A DNA stretch of 64,000 bases from assembly GCF_900116715.1 (NCBI RefSeq), contig NZ_FPBM01000008.1, positions 1-64,000 of the forward strand. Direction: 5' to 3'. The DNA comes from Polaromonas sp. YR568 (lineage in GTDB: Bacteria; Pseudomonadota; Gammaproteobacteria; Burkholderiales; Burkholderiaceae_C). Under the pieces are notes generated by a model, which was not told where the DNA came from, made no database searches, and worked only from the letters and a program-made list of their open reading frames with translations. Shown here piece by piece: positions 8,205 through 17,182 of the stretch. Position numbers and translations under genes: made by a program. The stretch's first letter is position 1, and each line of letters opens with the position of its first letter.

Positions 8205-8714
8205 TCAGCGTGCGGCGCCCCTTCGCGCGGTGACAGCTTTGGCAGGCGCCCCGACCTGCGGGTGCGTGCCATGGATATGGGCGGCATGGCCTTTTCCGGC
8301 AGGCGTGCGGCTATGTTCCAACGCAGCCTTTTCCAGTCCACTCAGAATGCCGCATGAAGCATTGGCCTGGCCGCTGGCGCATTGCTCGCGCAGCAGCTTC
8401 AGGTCTTTTTCAAGTGCCTTGAGTTCACGGATGCGGGCGGCGACGTGGCCGATATGTTCGTCAAGCAAGGCGTTGATGTCGGCGCAACTTTCATCCGGCG
8501 CGTCCTTGAAGTCCAGCAGGGTGCGAATCTCGCCCAGCGTCATGTCCAGCGAGCGGCAGTGGCGGATAAAGGCCAGGCGCTGCACATGGCTTTCGTCGTA
8601 CACGCGGTAGTTGGCGTCGGTGCGCGCCGCTTCGGGCAGCAGGCCTTCGCGCTCGTAATACCGGATGGTTTCCGCCTGGGTCTGGGTGGCTTTGGCCAGT
8701 TCTCCGATCTTCAT
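8205..8714 (-). CDS. cadR: CadR/PbrR-like MerR regulator
   Basis: A 169-residue MerR-family metal sensor. I place the start at 8714 (MKIGELAK) because GGAG stands six bases upstream; Met at 8717 and 8726 are alternatives. The winged helix-turn-helix (IRYYEREGLLP) is followed by a long coiled-coil (residues ~80-112). Cysteines at 77, 112 and 121 correspond to the Cys triad binding Cd(II)/Pb(II) in CadR/PbrR (Cys77, Cys112, Cys119 in CadR). The C terminus is His-rich (GHAAHIHGTH), as in CadR. It is divergent from the metal ATPase and should twist its promoter into an active form when metal binds. Cd versus Pb versus Zn preference cannot be decided. Confidence 0.9.
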   Translation of the reverse strand: MKIGELAKATQTQAETIRYYEREGLLPEAARTDANYRVYDESHVQRLAFIRHCRSLDMTLGEIRTLLDFKDAPDESCADINALLDEHIGHVAARIRELKALEKDLKLLREQCASGQANASCGILSGLEKAALEHSRTPAGKGHAAHIHGTHPQVGAPAKAVTARRGAAR

Positions 8715-8782
8715 CATGGGCTCCATCAAAGCGTGTCCGGCATCCTGGCCGACCCTGCTGTAGGGGTACTCGGCAGGCGGCC

Positions 8783-8820
8783 TTGACTCTAAGGCCGCTA
8801 CAAGGTTTCCAATTAAGCCA
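8783..8820 (+). promoter_or_regulatory. MerR-type promoter of the metal ATPase
   Basis: TTGACT at 8783-8788 and TCCAAT at 8808-8813 are separated by 19 bases, the stretched spacing typical of MerR-controlled promoters. The spacer holds an imperfect dyad (CTCTA ... TACAAG). Transcription would begin at about 8820, the A of the ATG, so the mRNA would be leaderless; no Shine-Dalgarno is visible. Confidence 0.6.
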
Positions 8821-11075
8821 TGAAAACCGAAAACACACCTGTTACCGATGCCTCCCACGCATCCTCCTGCTGCGGCGGCCACGCGCCTGCAACCGCAGCG
8901 CCCGGGCCGATGGGCGCCGGCGGGCAGCTTTTCCGCATCGCCACCATGGACTGCAGCGCCGAGGAATCCGAAATCCGCCGTGCGCTGGAGCCGATTGCCG
9001 GCATCCGCTCGCTGGGCTTTCAGCTGGGCGCACGCACGCTCAGGATCGAAGCGTCCGAAGGCGCTTATCCGCTGGCCCTGGAGGCCATTCGCAAAGCCGG
9101 GTTCGATCCCCAGCCTGCCACCTCCGCCAACGCGTCGCAAGCCGGCGGCCATGCGGGGCACGATCACGGCGATGGCCACACCCATGACCACAGCGACGGC
9201 CATGGCTTTAGCAGCGGGGTCACCCGCCTTGTTGCAGCCCTGGTGCTGGCCGTGGGCGCCGAAGCAGTGTCGTTTTTTGCACCCGACGTGATGGCCTGGA
9301 AGCTGGCCGGCATGGCGGTTGCCGCCGTGGCGATCGCACTGGCCGGCCTGGACACCTACAAAAAAGGCATGGCCGCCCTGCTGCGCGGCAAGCTCAACAT
9401 CAACGCCCTGATGTCGGTCGCCGTGACCGGCGCTTTCCTGATCGGTCAGTGGCCCGAGGCTGCCATGGTGATGGCGCTTTATGCGATTGCAGAGCTGATT
9501 GAAGCCAAAGCCGTGGACCGTGCGCGCAATGCCATCAAGAGCCTGCTCGACATGGCGCCTGAAGAGGCGCTGGTGCGGGGCGCAGATGGCGCCTGGGCCA
9601 CAACGCCAGTCGCCGCTGTGCCGCTCGAAGCGGTGGTGCGTATCAAGCCAGGTGAGCGCGTGCCGCTGGACGGCGTGGTCACCCTGGGCAATAGCGCCAT
9701 CAACCAGGCGCCCATCACGGGCGAAAGCATCCCAGTCGACAAAGAGCCCGGCGACACGGTGTTTGCGGGCACCATCAATGAAACCGGCGAGATCGAGGTG
9801 CGTGTCACGGCAGCCGCCGGCAACACCACACTCGCACGCATCATCCACGCCGTCGAACAGGCGCAAGGCAGCCGCGCACCGACACAGCGCTTTGTCGACC
9901 GCTTTGCAGCCGTCTACACGCCGGCGGTGTTTGCCATTGCCGTTGCCGTGGCGGTGTTAATGCCGCTACTGGCTGGCTTGAGCTGGCAGGAGTCGCTCTA
10001 CAAGGCGCTGGTGCTGCTGGTGATCGCCTGCCCCTGCGCGCTTGTGATTTCCACGCCGGTCACCGTGGTGAGTGGCCTGTCGGCTGCGGCACGGCGGGGC
10101 ATTTTGATCAAAGGTGGCACCTACCTCGAACAAGCGCGCCTGCTCAAGGCCGTCGCGCTCGACAAGACCGGCACCATCACCGAAGGCAAACCCCAGCTCG
10201 TCGACTGGCGCACCTGGGGCAGCGCCGACGCGGCGACGGCCGCGCAGCTGGCTGGTGCCATGGCCTCACGGTCTGACCATCCAGTGTCCAAAGCGATTGC
10301 ATCGGGCTTAAATGTTGAAGCGACTGACGTACAAGCTTTCAAGGCCCTGCCAGGCCGGGGCGTTGAGGGAAACATCGAGGGCAAACGCCTGGTGCTGGGC
10401 AACCACCGCCTGATCCATGAACTGGGTTTGTGCGGCGTGGAGCTCGAAGCCGAACTCGCCCGGCATGAGCAGCAAGGCCGCACGGTGACCCTGCTGGCGG
10501 ATGACACACGTGTACTCGCCCTGTTTGCAGTGGCCGACACCATCAAGGAAACCTCCCGCCAGGCAATCACCGACCTGAAAGCCCTGGGCGTTACCCCCGT
10601 GATGCTGACCGGCGACAACGCCGCCACCGCGCAAGCCATCGCGGCGCAAGCCGGCATTGACGACGCACGCGGCGACCTGCTGCCCGAGGCCAAGCTCGCC
10701 GCCATCCAGGAAATGCAGCAACGCTACGGCGCCACCGGCATGACGGGCGACGGCATCAACGATGCGCCGGCACTGGCGCAGGCTGACATCGGCTTCGCCA
10801 TGGGCGGGGCCGGCGCCGACACAGCCATGGAAGCGGCCGACGTGGTCATCATGAACGACAACCTCGAGCGGGTGGCCGAAACGGTGCGGCTGTCAAAACG
10901 CACACACGCCATCCTGTGGCAGAACATCAGCCTGGCGCTGGGGATCAAAAGCGTCTTCCTGATACTGGCCGTCTTCGGCACCGCCACGATGTGGATGGCC
11001 GTGTTTGCCGACATGGGCGCCAGCCTGCTGGTGGTGGGCAATGGTTTGCGCTTGCTGCGCACGCAGAAAAACTGA
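8820..11075 (+). CDS. cadA: Cd/Zn/Pb-translocating P1B-type ATPase
   Basis: A 751-residue heavy-metal efflux ATPase of the ZntA/CadA group in the inner membrane. Order: N-terminal SCCGGH, one HMA domain with MDCSAEE near residue 43 (second Cys of CxxC replaced by Glu), a His-rich linker HAGHDHGDGHTHDH (111-124), membrane segments, TGES (300-303), the transmembrane CPC motif (404-406), phosphorylation site DKTGT (Asp448), and GDGINDAPAL. CPC with a degenerate HMA fits divalent Zn/Cd/Pb rather than Cu. It is controlled by the divergent CadR-like gene. ATG at 8820 has no Shine-Dalgarno and falls on the predicted transcription start. Substrate order among Cd, Zn and Pb is not readable. Confidence 0.93.
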   Translation: MKTENTPVTDASHASSCCGGHAPATAAPGPMGAGGQLFRIATMDCSAEESEIRRALEPIAGIRSLGFQLGARTLRIEASEGAYPLALEAIRKAGFDPQPATSANASQAGGHAGHDHGDGHTHDHSDGHGFSSGVTRLVAALVLAVGAEAVSFFAPDVMAWKLAGMAVAAVAIALAGLDTYKKGMAALLRGKLNINALMSVAVTGAFLIGQWPEAAMVMALYAIAELIEAKAVDRARNAIKSLLDMAPEEALVRGADGAWATTPVAAVPLEAVVRIKPGERVPLDGVVTLGNSAINQAPITGESIPVDKEPGDTVFAGTINETGEIEVRVTAAAGNTTLARIIHAVEQAQGSRAPTQRFVDRFAAVYTPAVFAIAVAVAVLMPLLAGLSWQESLYKALVLLVIACPCALVISTPVTVVSGLSAAARRGILIKGGTYLEQARLLKAVALDKTGTITEGKPQLVDWRTWGSADAATAAQLAGAMASRSDHPVSKAIASGLNVEATDVQAFKALPGRGVEGNIEGKRLVLGNHRLIHELGLCGVELEAELARHEQQGRTVTLLADDTRVLALFAVADTIKETSRQAITDLKALGVTPVMLTGDNAATAQAIAAQAGIDDARGDLLPEAKLAAIQEMQQRYGATGMTGDGINDAPALAQADIGFAMGGAGADTAMEAADVVIMNDNLERVAETVRLSKRTHAILWQNISLALGIKSVFLILAVFGTATMWMAVFADMGASLLVVGNGLRLLRTQKN

Positions 11076-11193
11076 GGGCCAGGGCTTGGGGCGCCCAGTT
11101 CTGCTCCGGCAATAACAGGGAACACCTAAGCTATGCTCCTGGCAATCCATCCGGCCGGCCTTGTGGATCAACAACGACGAGGATCACCACTGC

Positions 11194-12294
11194 ATGATTT
11201 TTATCCTGATTCTTCAATACGCCGCTCTCTTTTTCTTTGTACCTTTGGTCTTTGGTATCGCGTTGATATGGAGCGGTTGGAGTCTTAAGTCATCGGGCGT
11301 CATGTTTTTGGGGACTTTTTTTCTCCTTCTGGGCTGTTGGGGTGCGGTGTCCGGGATTCCAAATTGGCATGCACTCATTCAAGAAAAACGTGCAGCAAAC
11401 CAATACTTTGAATCACGGTGCAAGGCCGTGGCCATCGTACAACTACCGTCCACCAGGCTCAGAGCGGAAGGATTAGTCTGGCTTGACCCGGATAAGGCGC
11501 AGGCAACATCACTGACAAGCGCAGACCGGCCGCAGGATTTTGTAAACCCGGGAAGAGGCTGGTATAGCGTCATTCAGTACCAAAAGTCCGACGCTTCTAC
11601 GGTGGAAGAAGTTTCATGGTCAGACACTTCAAGGCCGGACAATCTCAAGATCAACCAGAGAAAGAGGGAACAAGCCTCCTTGCCTTACGTACTGCAAACA
11701 CGCTCCATCACAACGGACGAGGACAGGCGCTGGGGGGTAGAAGGCGTCGAAACCACTATTTCCGATGCCGTGACACATGCAGTGCTAGCGCGAAGAGTCG
11801 TGATTGCCGCCACGCCTCAATACACCTTTGATCGCCTGCCTGCTCCTTCGTGCCCGACGGGTGTATTGACAGATGCACGATGCGACACCAACGGCTGCTC
11901 GGTGATCCCGTTTGTCGTTTCCGCCGTGGCTCCGGTTCTGCCGCGCGAGCACGAAAAGATATTTCATCTTTACAAGGCAATGGGTCCCAAGGACGGCAGT
12001 TGTCATTTTGAGATTGACGTAGGGCCGGGACTCTCCGCAAACGATCTTGAATGGTGGGGAGCCGAAAGGGACAACCGGGAAGATTTTCATCTCCGTATCA
12101 AAGGCACCAATGATGAACTGGTTTGCCCTCAATTTTTGTCGGCTGGAAGCAGCTTTTTACCGATGATTCGATTCGCCGACGGTGGCGCTTTTCCGTTCTT
12201 TACGCTCTTCGATTCATTTCAAAAACAACCAGGTCAGCACCGCACGCCGCAAGCTGTCGTGAAGAAAAGTCAAGGGCTTAAGCCACCAGCTTGA
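11194..12294 (+). CDS. hypothetical membrane-anchored protein
   Basis: I do not recognise this 366-residue protein. The Met at 11194 (MIFILILQYAALFF) is preferred to one at 11161 because GAGG lies upstream and it starts a membrane segment. Two hydrophobic segments (about residues 3-26 and 34-55) are followed by a soluble, probably extracytoplasmic domain with several Cys (CPTG, CDTNGC, SCHFE), which could form disulfides. Base composition is clearly lower in GC than the flanking genes. No partner gene is evident; it stands between the metal ATPase and a convergent transport operon. Possibly recently acquired. Confidence 0.7.
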   Translation: MIFILILQYAALFFFVPLVFGIALIWSGWSLKSSGVMFLGTFFLLLGCWGAVSGIPNWHALIQEKRAANQYFESRCKAVAIVQLPSTRLRAEGLVWLDPDKAQATSLTSADRPQDFVNPGRGWYSVIQYQKSDASTVEEVSWSDTSRPDNLKINQRKREQASLPYVLQTRSITTDEDRRWGVEGVETTISDAVTHAVLARRVVIAATPQYTFDRLPAPSCPTGVLTDARCDTNGCSVIPFVVSAVAPVLPREHEKIFHLYKAMGPKDGSCHFEIDVGPGLSANDLEWWGAERDNREDFHLRIKGTNDELVCPQFLSAGSSFLPMIRFADGGAFPFFTLFDSFQKQPGQHRTPQAVVKKSQGLKPPA

Positions 12295-12377
12295 AAGCAC
12301 GTTCAGGCAATAACACTCGCAGCCGTCCGCCTGGGCCGACTACGAGTTCTAGGGTTGCACCTAGAGTGATCGAAAAC

Positions 12378-13445
12378 TCAGCGCTCAACCGTCTTGTTCC
12401 AGCGCGCGTTCCAGGCCGGGCGGTTTTCGTTGATCGCGTCCCAGTCCACGGCGATGGCAGTTTTCATATAGTCGTTCATCTGCGCGACGAGTGCGCCGGC
12501 CTTGCCCGAGGATTTGGTTTTGGGGTTGGACGGAATCTGGTCGCCGAACTCCAGCGCCGCGGCCTGGGCTTCAGGCGACAACAAATACTGGGCCAGCTTG
12601 TGTGCCAATGCAGGCTCGCTGTTTTTGGCGATCACGCATTCACCGACGGTCAGCACGGCCGAGCCTTCCTTGGGCTGCACGTATTCGACCGGCAGGCCTT
12701 TTTCCTTGAGCACACCGACTGCGGTGGGCGTGAGCGGGAACATCGCGGCTTCACCGGTCTGCACCATCTCGGCCAGCTTGGCGGAGCTTGGGATGTACTC
12801 AAGCACGTTGGGGCCAATGGTGGTGGGCCAGGCCTTGAAGCCGGGCTCGACGTTTTTGTCATTGCCGCCCTGGATGCGGTTAAACAGCAGGAAGCCGTGC
12901 AGGCCAAAGGTAGACGAGGACAGCGACTGGAACACCACCTTGCCCTTGTACTTGGGGTTGGCCATGTCCATCCACGAGGTCGGCGGCGCCCAGCCCTTTT
13001 CGGTGAACATCTTCTTGTTGTAGGCGATGCCGGTCATGCCGATGTTGACGCCGGCGGCCATGTCGCCCTTGAAGCGTGCGGTCGGAAAGAGGTCATTCAG
13101 CGCTGGGGTGGCCTGCATCTTCTCGCACAGGCCCATGCCGATGGCGCGGTACATGATGCCGTCGTCCAGGAACATCACATGCATCTGCGGGTTGTCTTTA
13201 TTGGCCTGCGCCTTGGCCAGGATGTCGGACGAGGTGCCGGGCACCACCACAACCTTGACGTTGTTGGCTTTCTCGAACGCACCGAAGACATGCTCGGTGT
13301 AGGTTTTTTCCATGGTGCCGCCGTTCATGCCGATGTACAGCGTTTTGGTCTGGGCCATGGCGTTACCGCCGGCCAGGCTGGCGGCTGCGATGGCGAGGCA
13401 CACCGCGCTGGCGCGGGCAAACAGAAATCGTGAGGATGTTTTCAT
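12378..13445 (-). CDS. ABC transporter periplasmic binding protein, polyamine/opine type
   Basis: A 355-residue solute-binding protein of the PotD-like group. Start at 13445 (MKTSSRFLFARAS) is supported by AGGAG upstream and a clear signal peptide ending GNAMAQ around residue 31. The mature part begins KTLYIGMNGGTMEK and carries the alternating domains of cluster-D receptors. It lies 46 bases after the flavoenzyme gene, at the distal end of the same minus-strand operon as the ATPase and two permeases (17183-19143), separated from them by three oxidoreductase genes. It delivers an amine- or opine-like substrate to that importer; the exact ligand is unknown. Confidence 0.88.
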   Translation of the reverse strand: MKTSSRFLFARASAVCLAIAAASLAGGNAMAQTKTLYIGMNGGTMEKTYTEHVFGAFEKANNVKVVVVPGTSSDILAKAQANKDNPQMHVMFLDDGIMYRAIGMGLCEKMQATPALNDLFPTARFKGDMAAGVNIGMTGIAYNKKMFTEKGWAPPTSWMDMANPKYKGKVVFQSLSSSTFGLHGFLLFNRIQGGNDKNVEPGFKAWPTTIGPNVLEYIPSSAKLAEMVQTGEAAMFPLTPTAVGVLKEKGLPVEYVQPKEGSAVLTVGECVIAKNSEPALAHKLAQYLLSPEAQAAALEFGDQIPSNPKTKSSGKAGALVAQMNDYMKTAIAVDWDAINENRPAWNARWNKTVER

Positions 13446-13491
13446 GAAAGGCTCCTGGTGGCTTGGTGGGTGAATGAGTGAACGAATGGGA

Positions 13492-14673
13492 TCAATGGGA
13501 GGAAGCAAGAACAGACGAGGCAACAGCGGAAGGGACAAGGCCGGCGGTTGCCGCACGCGGACTTGCTGAAAAACGGGTCACGGAAAAAGCCTCGATGGGC
13601 GTGGCGCTCTCGCCGTCACGCACCAGGTCGGCCAGCACGGCGCCAACGCCGGGGCCGAGTTGAAAACCGCCGCCGGCAAAGCCGAATGCATGAATCAGGC
13701 CCGGTGTGGTGGCGCTGCGGCCCATCACCGGCAGGCGGTCGGGCAGGTAGCCTTCAGTGCCGCTCCAGGTGCGGATGATGTGGGCGTTCTTCAGGGCTGG
13801 CAGCAGCTCAACGGTTTGCTGCATCAGGCCGGCCATGCCGCTGCGCTGTGCGCGGGCGCGCTGGTCATCCAGCGCATAGCCCCGGCCGCCGCCGATGACA
13901 CAGTTGCCGCGCGCGACCTGGCGGGCATACACACCGCCGCCCTCCACGCCCAGGCTCAGATTCATGAATACGGGCAGCGGCTCGGTCACTGCCATCTCGG
14001 GGTGGCCGGACTCCATGGGAACGATGTCGCCGAACTGGCCGGCGATGGTGGCGGCCCAGGCGCCTGCGCAGTTAAGCAGGTGCCTGGCGCGCACTTCCAG
14101 CACATCGCCCGAGCGCAGCACAAATTCAGCGCCGTCATGCGCGGCTTCATCCACACGCGTCTGCTCGCGGATATCGGCGCCCAGACGCCGGGCCGCCAGC
14201 GCAAAGGCCGGCGACACCAGGCGCGGGTTGGCTTGGCCGTCTTCGGGGCAGAGCGAAGCGCCCACGGCGGCCTTGCCCAGCCAGGGGCAACGCTCACGCA
14301 GGGCGCGCGTGGAGAGCATTTGCAGGCCCATGTCAAAACCCCGCGTGCGCTCACGGTAGCTTTCGAGCGAGGCCAGGTCTGCCTCGCTGCGTGCAATTTT
14401 CAAATGGCCTGAGCGCAGGTATTCACCGTCGGTGCCGATGAGTTCAGGCAACTGCGCCCACAGGCCCTGCGCGCGCTGCGACAGCGGCAACTGGCTGAGC
14501 GGCCTGCCCTGACGGCGCACGCCGCCGTAGTTGACGCCGCTGGAGCGTGAGCCACACAGGTCGCGCTCAAGCAGCACGACCGACAAGCCCATGCGGCGCA
14601 GGAACAGCGCCGCCGATGAACCCATGATGCCGCCGCCGATGATGGCGACGTCGGCTTTGAGACGTTCCATCAT
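13492..14673 (-). CDS. FAD-dependent amine/opine oxidase beta subunit (DAO family)
   Basis: A 393-residue D-amino-acid-oxidase-fold flavoprotein like OoxB, HcnC or sarcosine oxidase beta. FAD binding is shown by VAIIGGGIMGSSAALFLRR (residues 9-27) and VVLLERD; the C-terminal FAD loop is FGFAGGGFQLGPGVG. It starts inside the stop of the NAD(P)/FAD subunit (4-base overlap; MM gives 14673 or 14670). With that subunit and the [2Fe-2S] protein it should form a membrane-associated dehydrogenase that splits a secondary amine such as an opine, sarcosine-like compound or D-imino acid. The last ~25 residues are Ala/Ser-rich and not expected of the family. Confidence 0.88.
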   Translation of the reverse strand: MMERLKADVAIIGGGIMGSSAALFLRRMGLSVVLLERDLCGSRSSGVNYGGVRRQGRPLSQLPLSQRAQGLWAQLPELIGTDGEYLRSGHLKIARSEADLASLESYRERTRGFDMGLQMLSTRALRERCPWLGKAAVGASLCPEDGQANPRLVSPAFALAARRLGADIREQTRVDEAAHDGAEFVLRSGDVLEVRARHLLNCAGAWAATIAGQFGDIVPMESGHPEMAVTEPLPVFMNLSLGVEGGGVYARQVARGNCVIGGGRGYALDDQRARAQRSGMAGLMQQTVELLPALKNAHIIRTWSGTEGYLPDRLPVMGRSATTPGLIHAFGFAGGGFQLGPGVGAVLADLVRDGESATPIEAFSVTRFSASPRAATAGLVPSAVASSVLASSH

Positions 14674-16052
14674 GCGGCCTCCTGCTTGGCCACCGGAGCG
14701 GCCATGGCCGAGAACGGCAGCGGCTTGATGGGTGACTGCCCGCGCAGGCGGCCGACGGCGTCGGGCTGGGCAGCGCAGGCGTGCGCGAGGATTTCAGCCG
14801 CCGCCACACCGCAGGTGCGGCCCTGGCAGCGGCCCATGCCGACGCGTGTCAACGCTTTCAAGCGGTTCATCTCGCGCGCGCCGGTATCGGCCACACAGCG
14901 GCGCAACTCACCGGCAGTGATCTCTTCGCAGCGGCACACCACCAAGTCATCCGGTGCAGCCGCAGCCCAACCGGCGGGAAAAGGAAAGGCACGCTCCAGC
15001 CCTTGGCGAAACGAGGCAATACCTGCCAGGCGGTTTTCAAGCGATGCCGCGCGCGACGCATCAACCGTGTTGCCCGCATCAGCCAGCAACGCCAAAGCGG
15101 CGCGCTCGCCCGCCCATTCGGCCGCATCGGCGCCCATGATGCCGGCGCCGTCACCTGCCAGGTAGACACCGGCTACGCTGGAGCGCCCCGCCGCATCGCG
15201 CTCGGGCAGCGCGCCGCGTTGCAGCTTGTCGTAACGGAAACGGCAGCCCAGCAAATCAGGCAACTGCGTTTCGGGCCGCAGCGCGTAACCAAAGCCCACG
15301 CCGTCGCAGTCGACCTGGTAGTCGCGCCCTGCCTTGCGCCAATGCATCGCCTGCACACGGTCGCCGCCGGTGGCGCGCGTCAGCTCAATGCCCTGGTGCA
15401 CAGCAATACCGTGCAAACGCAGCCAGCCCAGGTAATACAAACCTTTGGCAAACAGCGCCGGCTGGCCCAGCATGGCCGGCGCGGCCGCGGCCTTGTCGGC
15501 AAAGCTGGCGGTGTCGAGCACCGCTACCACCTTGGCACCGGCTTTTGCATATTGGTAAGCAATGAGGTACAGCAAGGGCCCGGTGCCGGCGAACACCACA
15601 CGCGAGCCAATCGCGCAGCCCTGGAACTTGAGCGCTACCTGCGCGGCGCCCAGGGTGTAGACGCCCGGCAAAGTCCAGCCCGGGAATGGCAGCACACGGT
15701 CGGTTGCGCCGGTGGCGACGATGAGGTGGCTGTAGGGCAGCGTGCTCATGTGCCCCTGGTGAAGCAGGTCCAGCTGACTGGCCTCAGCGCTCCAGACCAG
15801 CGTGTCGGGGCGATAGTCGATCTTGTCCAGGATGCCGGCCATGGCGCTGTGCACCGCGTCGGCGCGGCCTGCTTCAAAACCGTAAAGCGTTTCCTTGGCG
15901 CGGGTAAAGCCCGCTGGCGGCTGGCGGTAGATCTGCCCGCCCCAGCGCGGCGCTTCGTCGACCACCACCGGCCGCACGCCGTGCGCCACCAGCGTTTGCG
16001 CGGCACGCACACCGGCCGGCCCAGCACCCACAATAACGGCCCGCACGCTCAT
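14670..16052 (-). CDS. opine oxidase-like alpha subunit (FAD, BFD-type [2Fe-2S])
   Basis: A 460-residue pyridine-nucleotide-disulfide-type flavoprotein homologous to OoxA/NoxA and HcnB. N-terminal VIVGAGPAGVRAAQTL (residues 6-21) binds FAD; a second dinucleotide site (VFAGTGPLLYLIAY) lies mid-protein; YLAGDGAGIMGADAA is the FAD tail. The C terminus is a BFD-like domain with CRCEE and CQGRTC, four Cys for a [2Fe-2S] cluster. It overlaps the ferredoxin-like gene upstream and the DAO gene downstream by 4 bases each. It should receive electrons in the heterotrimeric enzyme and pass them to the respiratory chain. Confidence 0.9.
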   Translation of the reverse strand: MSVRAVIVGAGPAGVRAAQTLVAHGVRPVVVDEAPRWGGQIYRQPPAGFTRAKETLYGFEAGRADAVHSAMAGILDKIDYRPDTLVWSAEASQLDLLHQGHMSTLPYSHLIVATGATDRVLPFPGWTLPGVYTLGAAQVALKFQGCAIGSRVVFAGTGPLLYLIAYQYAKAGAKVVAVLDTASFADKAAAAPAMLGQPALFAKGLYYLGWLRLHGIAVHQGIELTRATGGDRVQAMHWRKAGRDYQVDCDGVGFGYALRPETQLPDLLGCRFRYDKLQRGALPERDAAGRSSVAGVYLAGDGAGIMGADAAEWAGERAALALLADAGNTVDASRAASLENRLAGIASFRQGLERAFPFPAGWAAAAPDDLVVCRCEEITAGELRRCVADTGAREMNRLKALTRVGMGRCQGRTCGVAAAEILAHACAAQPDAVGRLRGQSPIKPLPFSAMAAPVAKQEAA

Positions 16053-16381
16053 ACCGGGCCCTCCGCGCCGGTCACCAGCCGCATGCCCTCTTCAACAAAA
16101 GTGCCGCAGGCGCGCAGGCGCCGGCCCGATTCGGTGGCGACCCAGCAGTCCTGGCAGGCGCCCATCATGCAAAAGCCCGCGCGCGGCTCGCCGCTGAATT
16201 CACTGAAGCGCAGCTGGGCGCTGTGCGTCAGCACGGCCGTCAGCACGGTATCGCCGGCCAGCGCCGTGAGGGCCTGCCCATTGAGCACAAAGCTCACGGG
16301 TGGGCGGCCGCCTTCGGCCACGCGATGGAGCAAGGCCCCGGGTTTGCTGCCCACAAGGGCAGTCTCGGTAGTTGATTTCAT
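16049..16381 (-). CDS. [2Fe-2S] small subunit of opine oxidase-like enzyme
   Basis: A 110-residue ferredoxin-fold protein like HcnA or the N-terminal part of sarcosine oxidase alpha. Cysteines in CMMGACQDC and RACGT give the four plant-type [2Fe-2S] ligands. The block VSFVLNGQALTALAGDTVLTAVL is the usual N-terminal beta-grasp. It is coupled by 4-base overlaps to the permease upstream and the flavoprotein downstream, which ties the importer and the enzyme into one transcription unit. Confidence 0.88.
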   Translation of the reverse strand: MKSTTETALVGSKPGALLHRVAEGGRPPVSFVLNGQALTALAGDTVLTAVLTHSAQLRFSEFSGEPRAGFCMMGACQDCWVATESGRRLRACGTFVEEGMRLVTGAEGPV

Positions 16382-17172
16382 TTGTGTCCGACCAGAATCT
16401 TGTCGAGGCCGTAGATGCGGTCCAGCACCAGCATGGCCACCGCCGTCAGCGCCACCATGAGCGCCGAGACCGCCGCCATCAGCGGGTCTATCGACTCAGT
16501 GGCGTACATGTACATGCGCACCGGCAAGGTCACTGTGGAAGGTGCGGTGACAAAGATCGACATGGTCACTTCGTCAAAGCTGTTGATAAAAGCGAGCAAC
16601 CAGCCGCCGGTCACGCCGGGCAAGATCATTGGCAACGTGACGCGCGCGAACACCGTCGCCTGGCTTGCACCCAGCGAGAGCGCCGCCTGCTCGGCGCTGC
16701 GGTCGCTGCCCTCCACCGAAGCCAGCACCAAGCGCAACACATAGGGCGTGATGATGACCACGTGCGCCAGCGCCAGCCAGAAGAAGCTGCCGGTCGCGCC
16801 GATCAGCGAGAAGGTGCGCAGCAAGGCCACGCCCAGCACCAGGTGCGGAATGATGAGCGGCGAGAGAAACAGGCCGTTGAGGAAGTCGCGGCCCGGAAAG
16901 CTGTGGCGCGCAATCGCCAGCCCGGCCGGCACGGCCAGCAAGGTGGCCAGCGTGGCGGAGATAGACGCCAGCCAGAGACTGTTCTTGAAGGACTGCACAA
17001 AGTCCGAATGCGCAAACACCGCGCGGAACCAGCGCAATGAAAACTCCGTGGTCGGAATGGCCAGCGTGTTGCCGGGTGTGAAAGCCACCACGCACACGAT
17101 GACCAGCGGCGCCAGCATGAAGGTGATGACGAGAGCGTTAAAGAGAAGCGCGATAGGGCCGTTTTTGGACAT
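16378..17172 (-). CDS. ABC transporter permease, PotC-like
   Basis: A 264-residue inner-membrane permease with about six hydrophobic segments. The EAA loop appears as EQAALSLGASQATVFARVTLPMILPG (residues ~170-195), where the ATPase docks. It begins 10 bases after the partner permease gene and overlaps the [2Fe-2S] gene by 4 bases. Family is that of spermidine/putrescine and opine importers. Confidence 0.9.
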   Translation of the reverse strand: MSKNGPIALLFNALVITFMLAPLVIVCVVAFTPGNTLAIPTTEFSLRWFRAVFAHSDFVQSFKNSLWLASISATLATLLAVPAGLAIARHSFPGRDFLNGLFLSPLIIPHLVLGVALLRTFSLIGATGSFFWLALAHVVIITPYVLRLVLASVEGSDRSAEQAALSLGASQATVFARVTLPMILPGVTGGWLLAFINSFDEVTMSIFVTAPSTVTLPVRMYMYATESIDPLMAAVSALMVALTAVAMLVLDRIYGLDKILVGHK

Positions 17173-17182
17173 GGTGCGCTCC

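Noticed and set aside
8715..9866. Long minus-strand open frame continuing upstream of the CadR-like gene
   Set aside because: It is antisense to the metal ATPase, has no family features beyond residue 1 of CadR, and would cross the divergent promoter; only the part from 8714 down is a gene.
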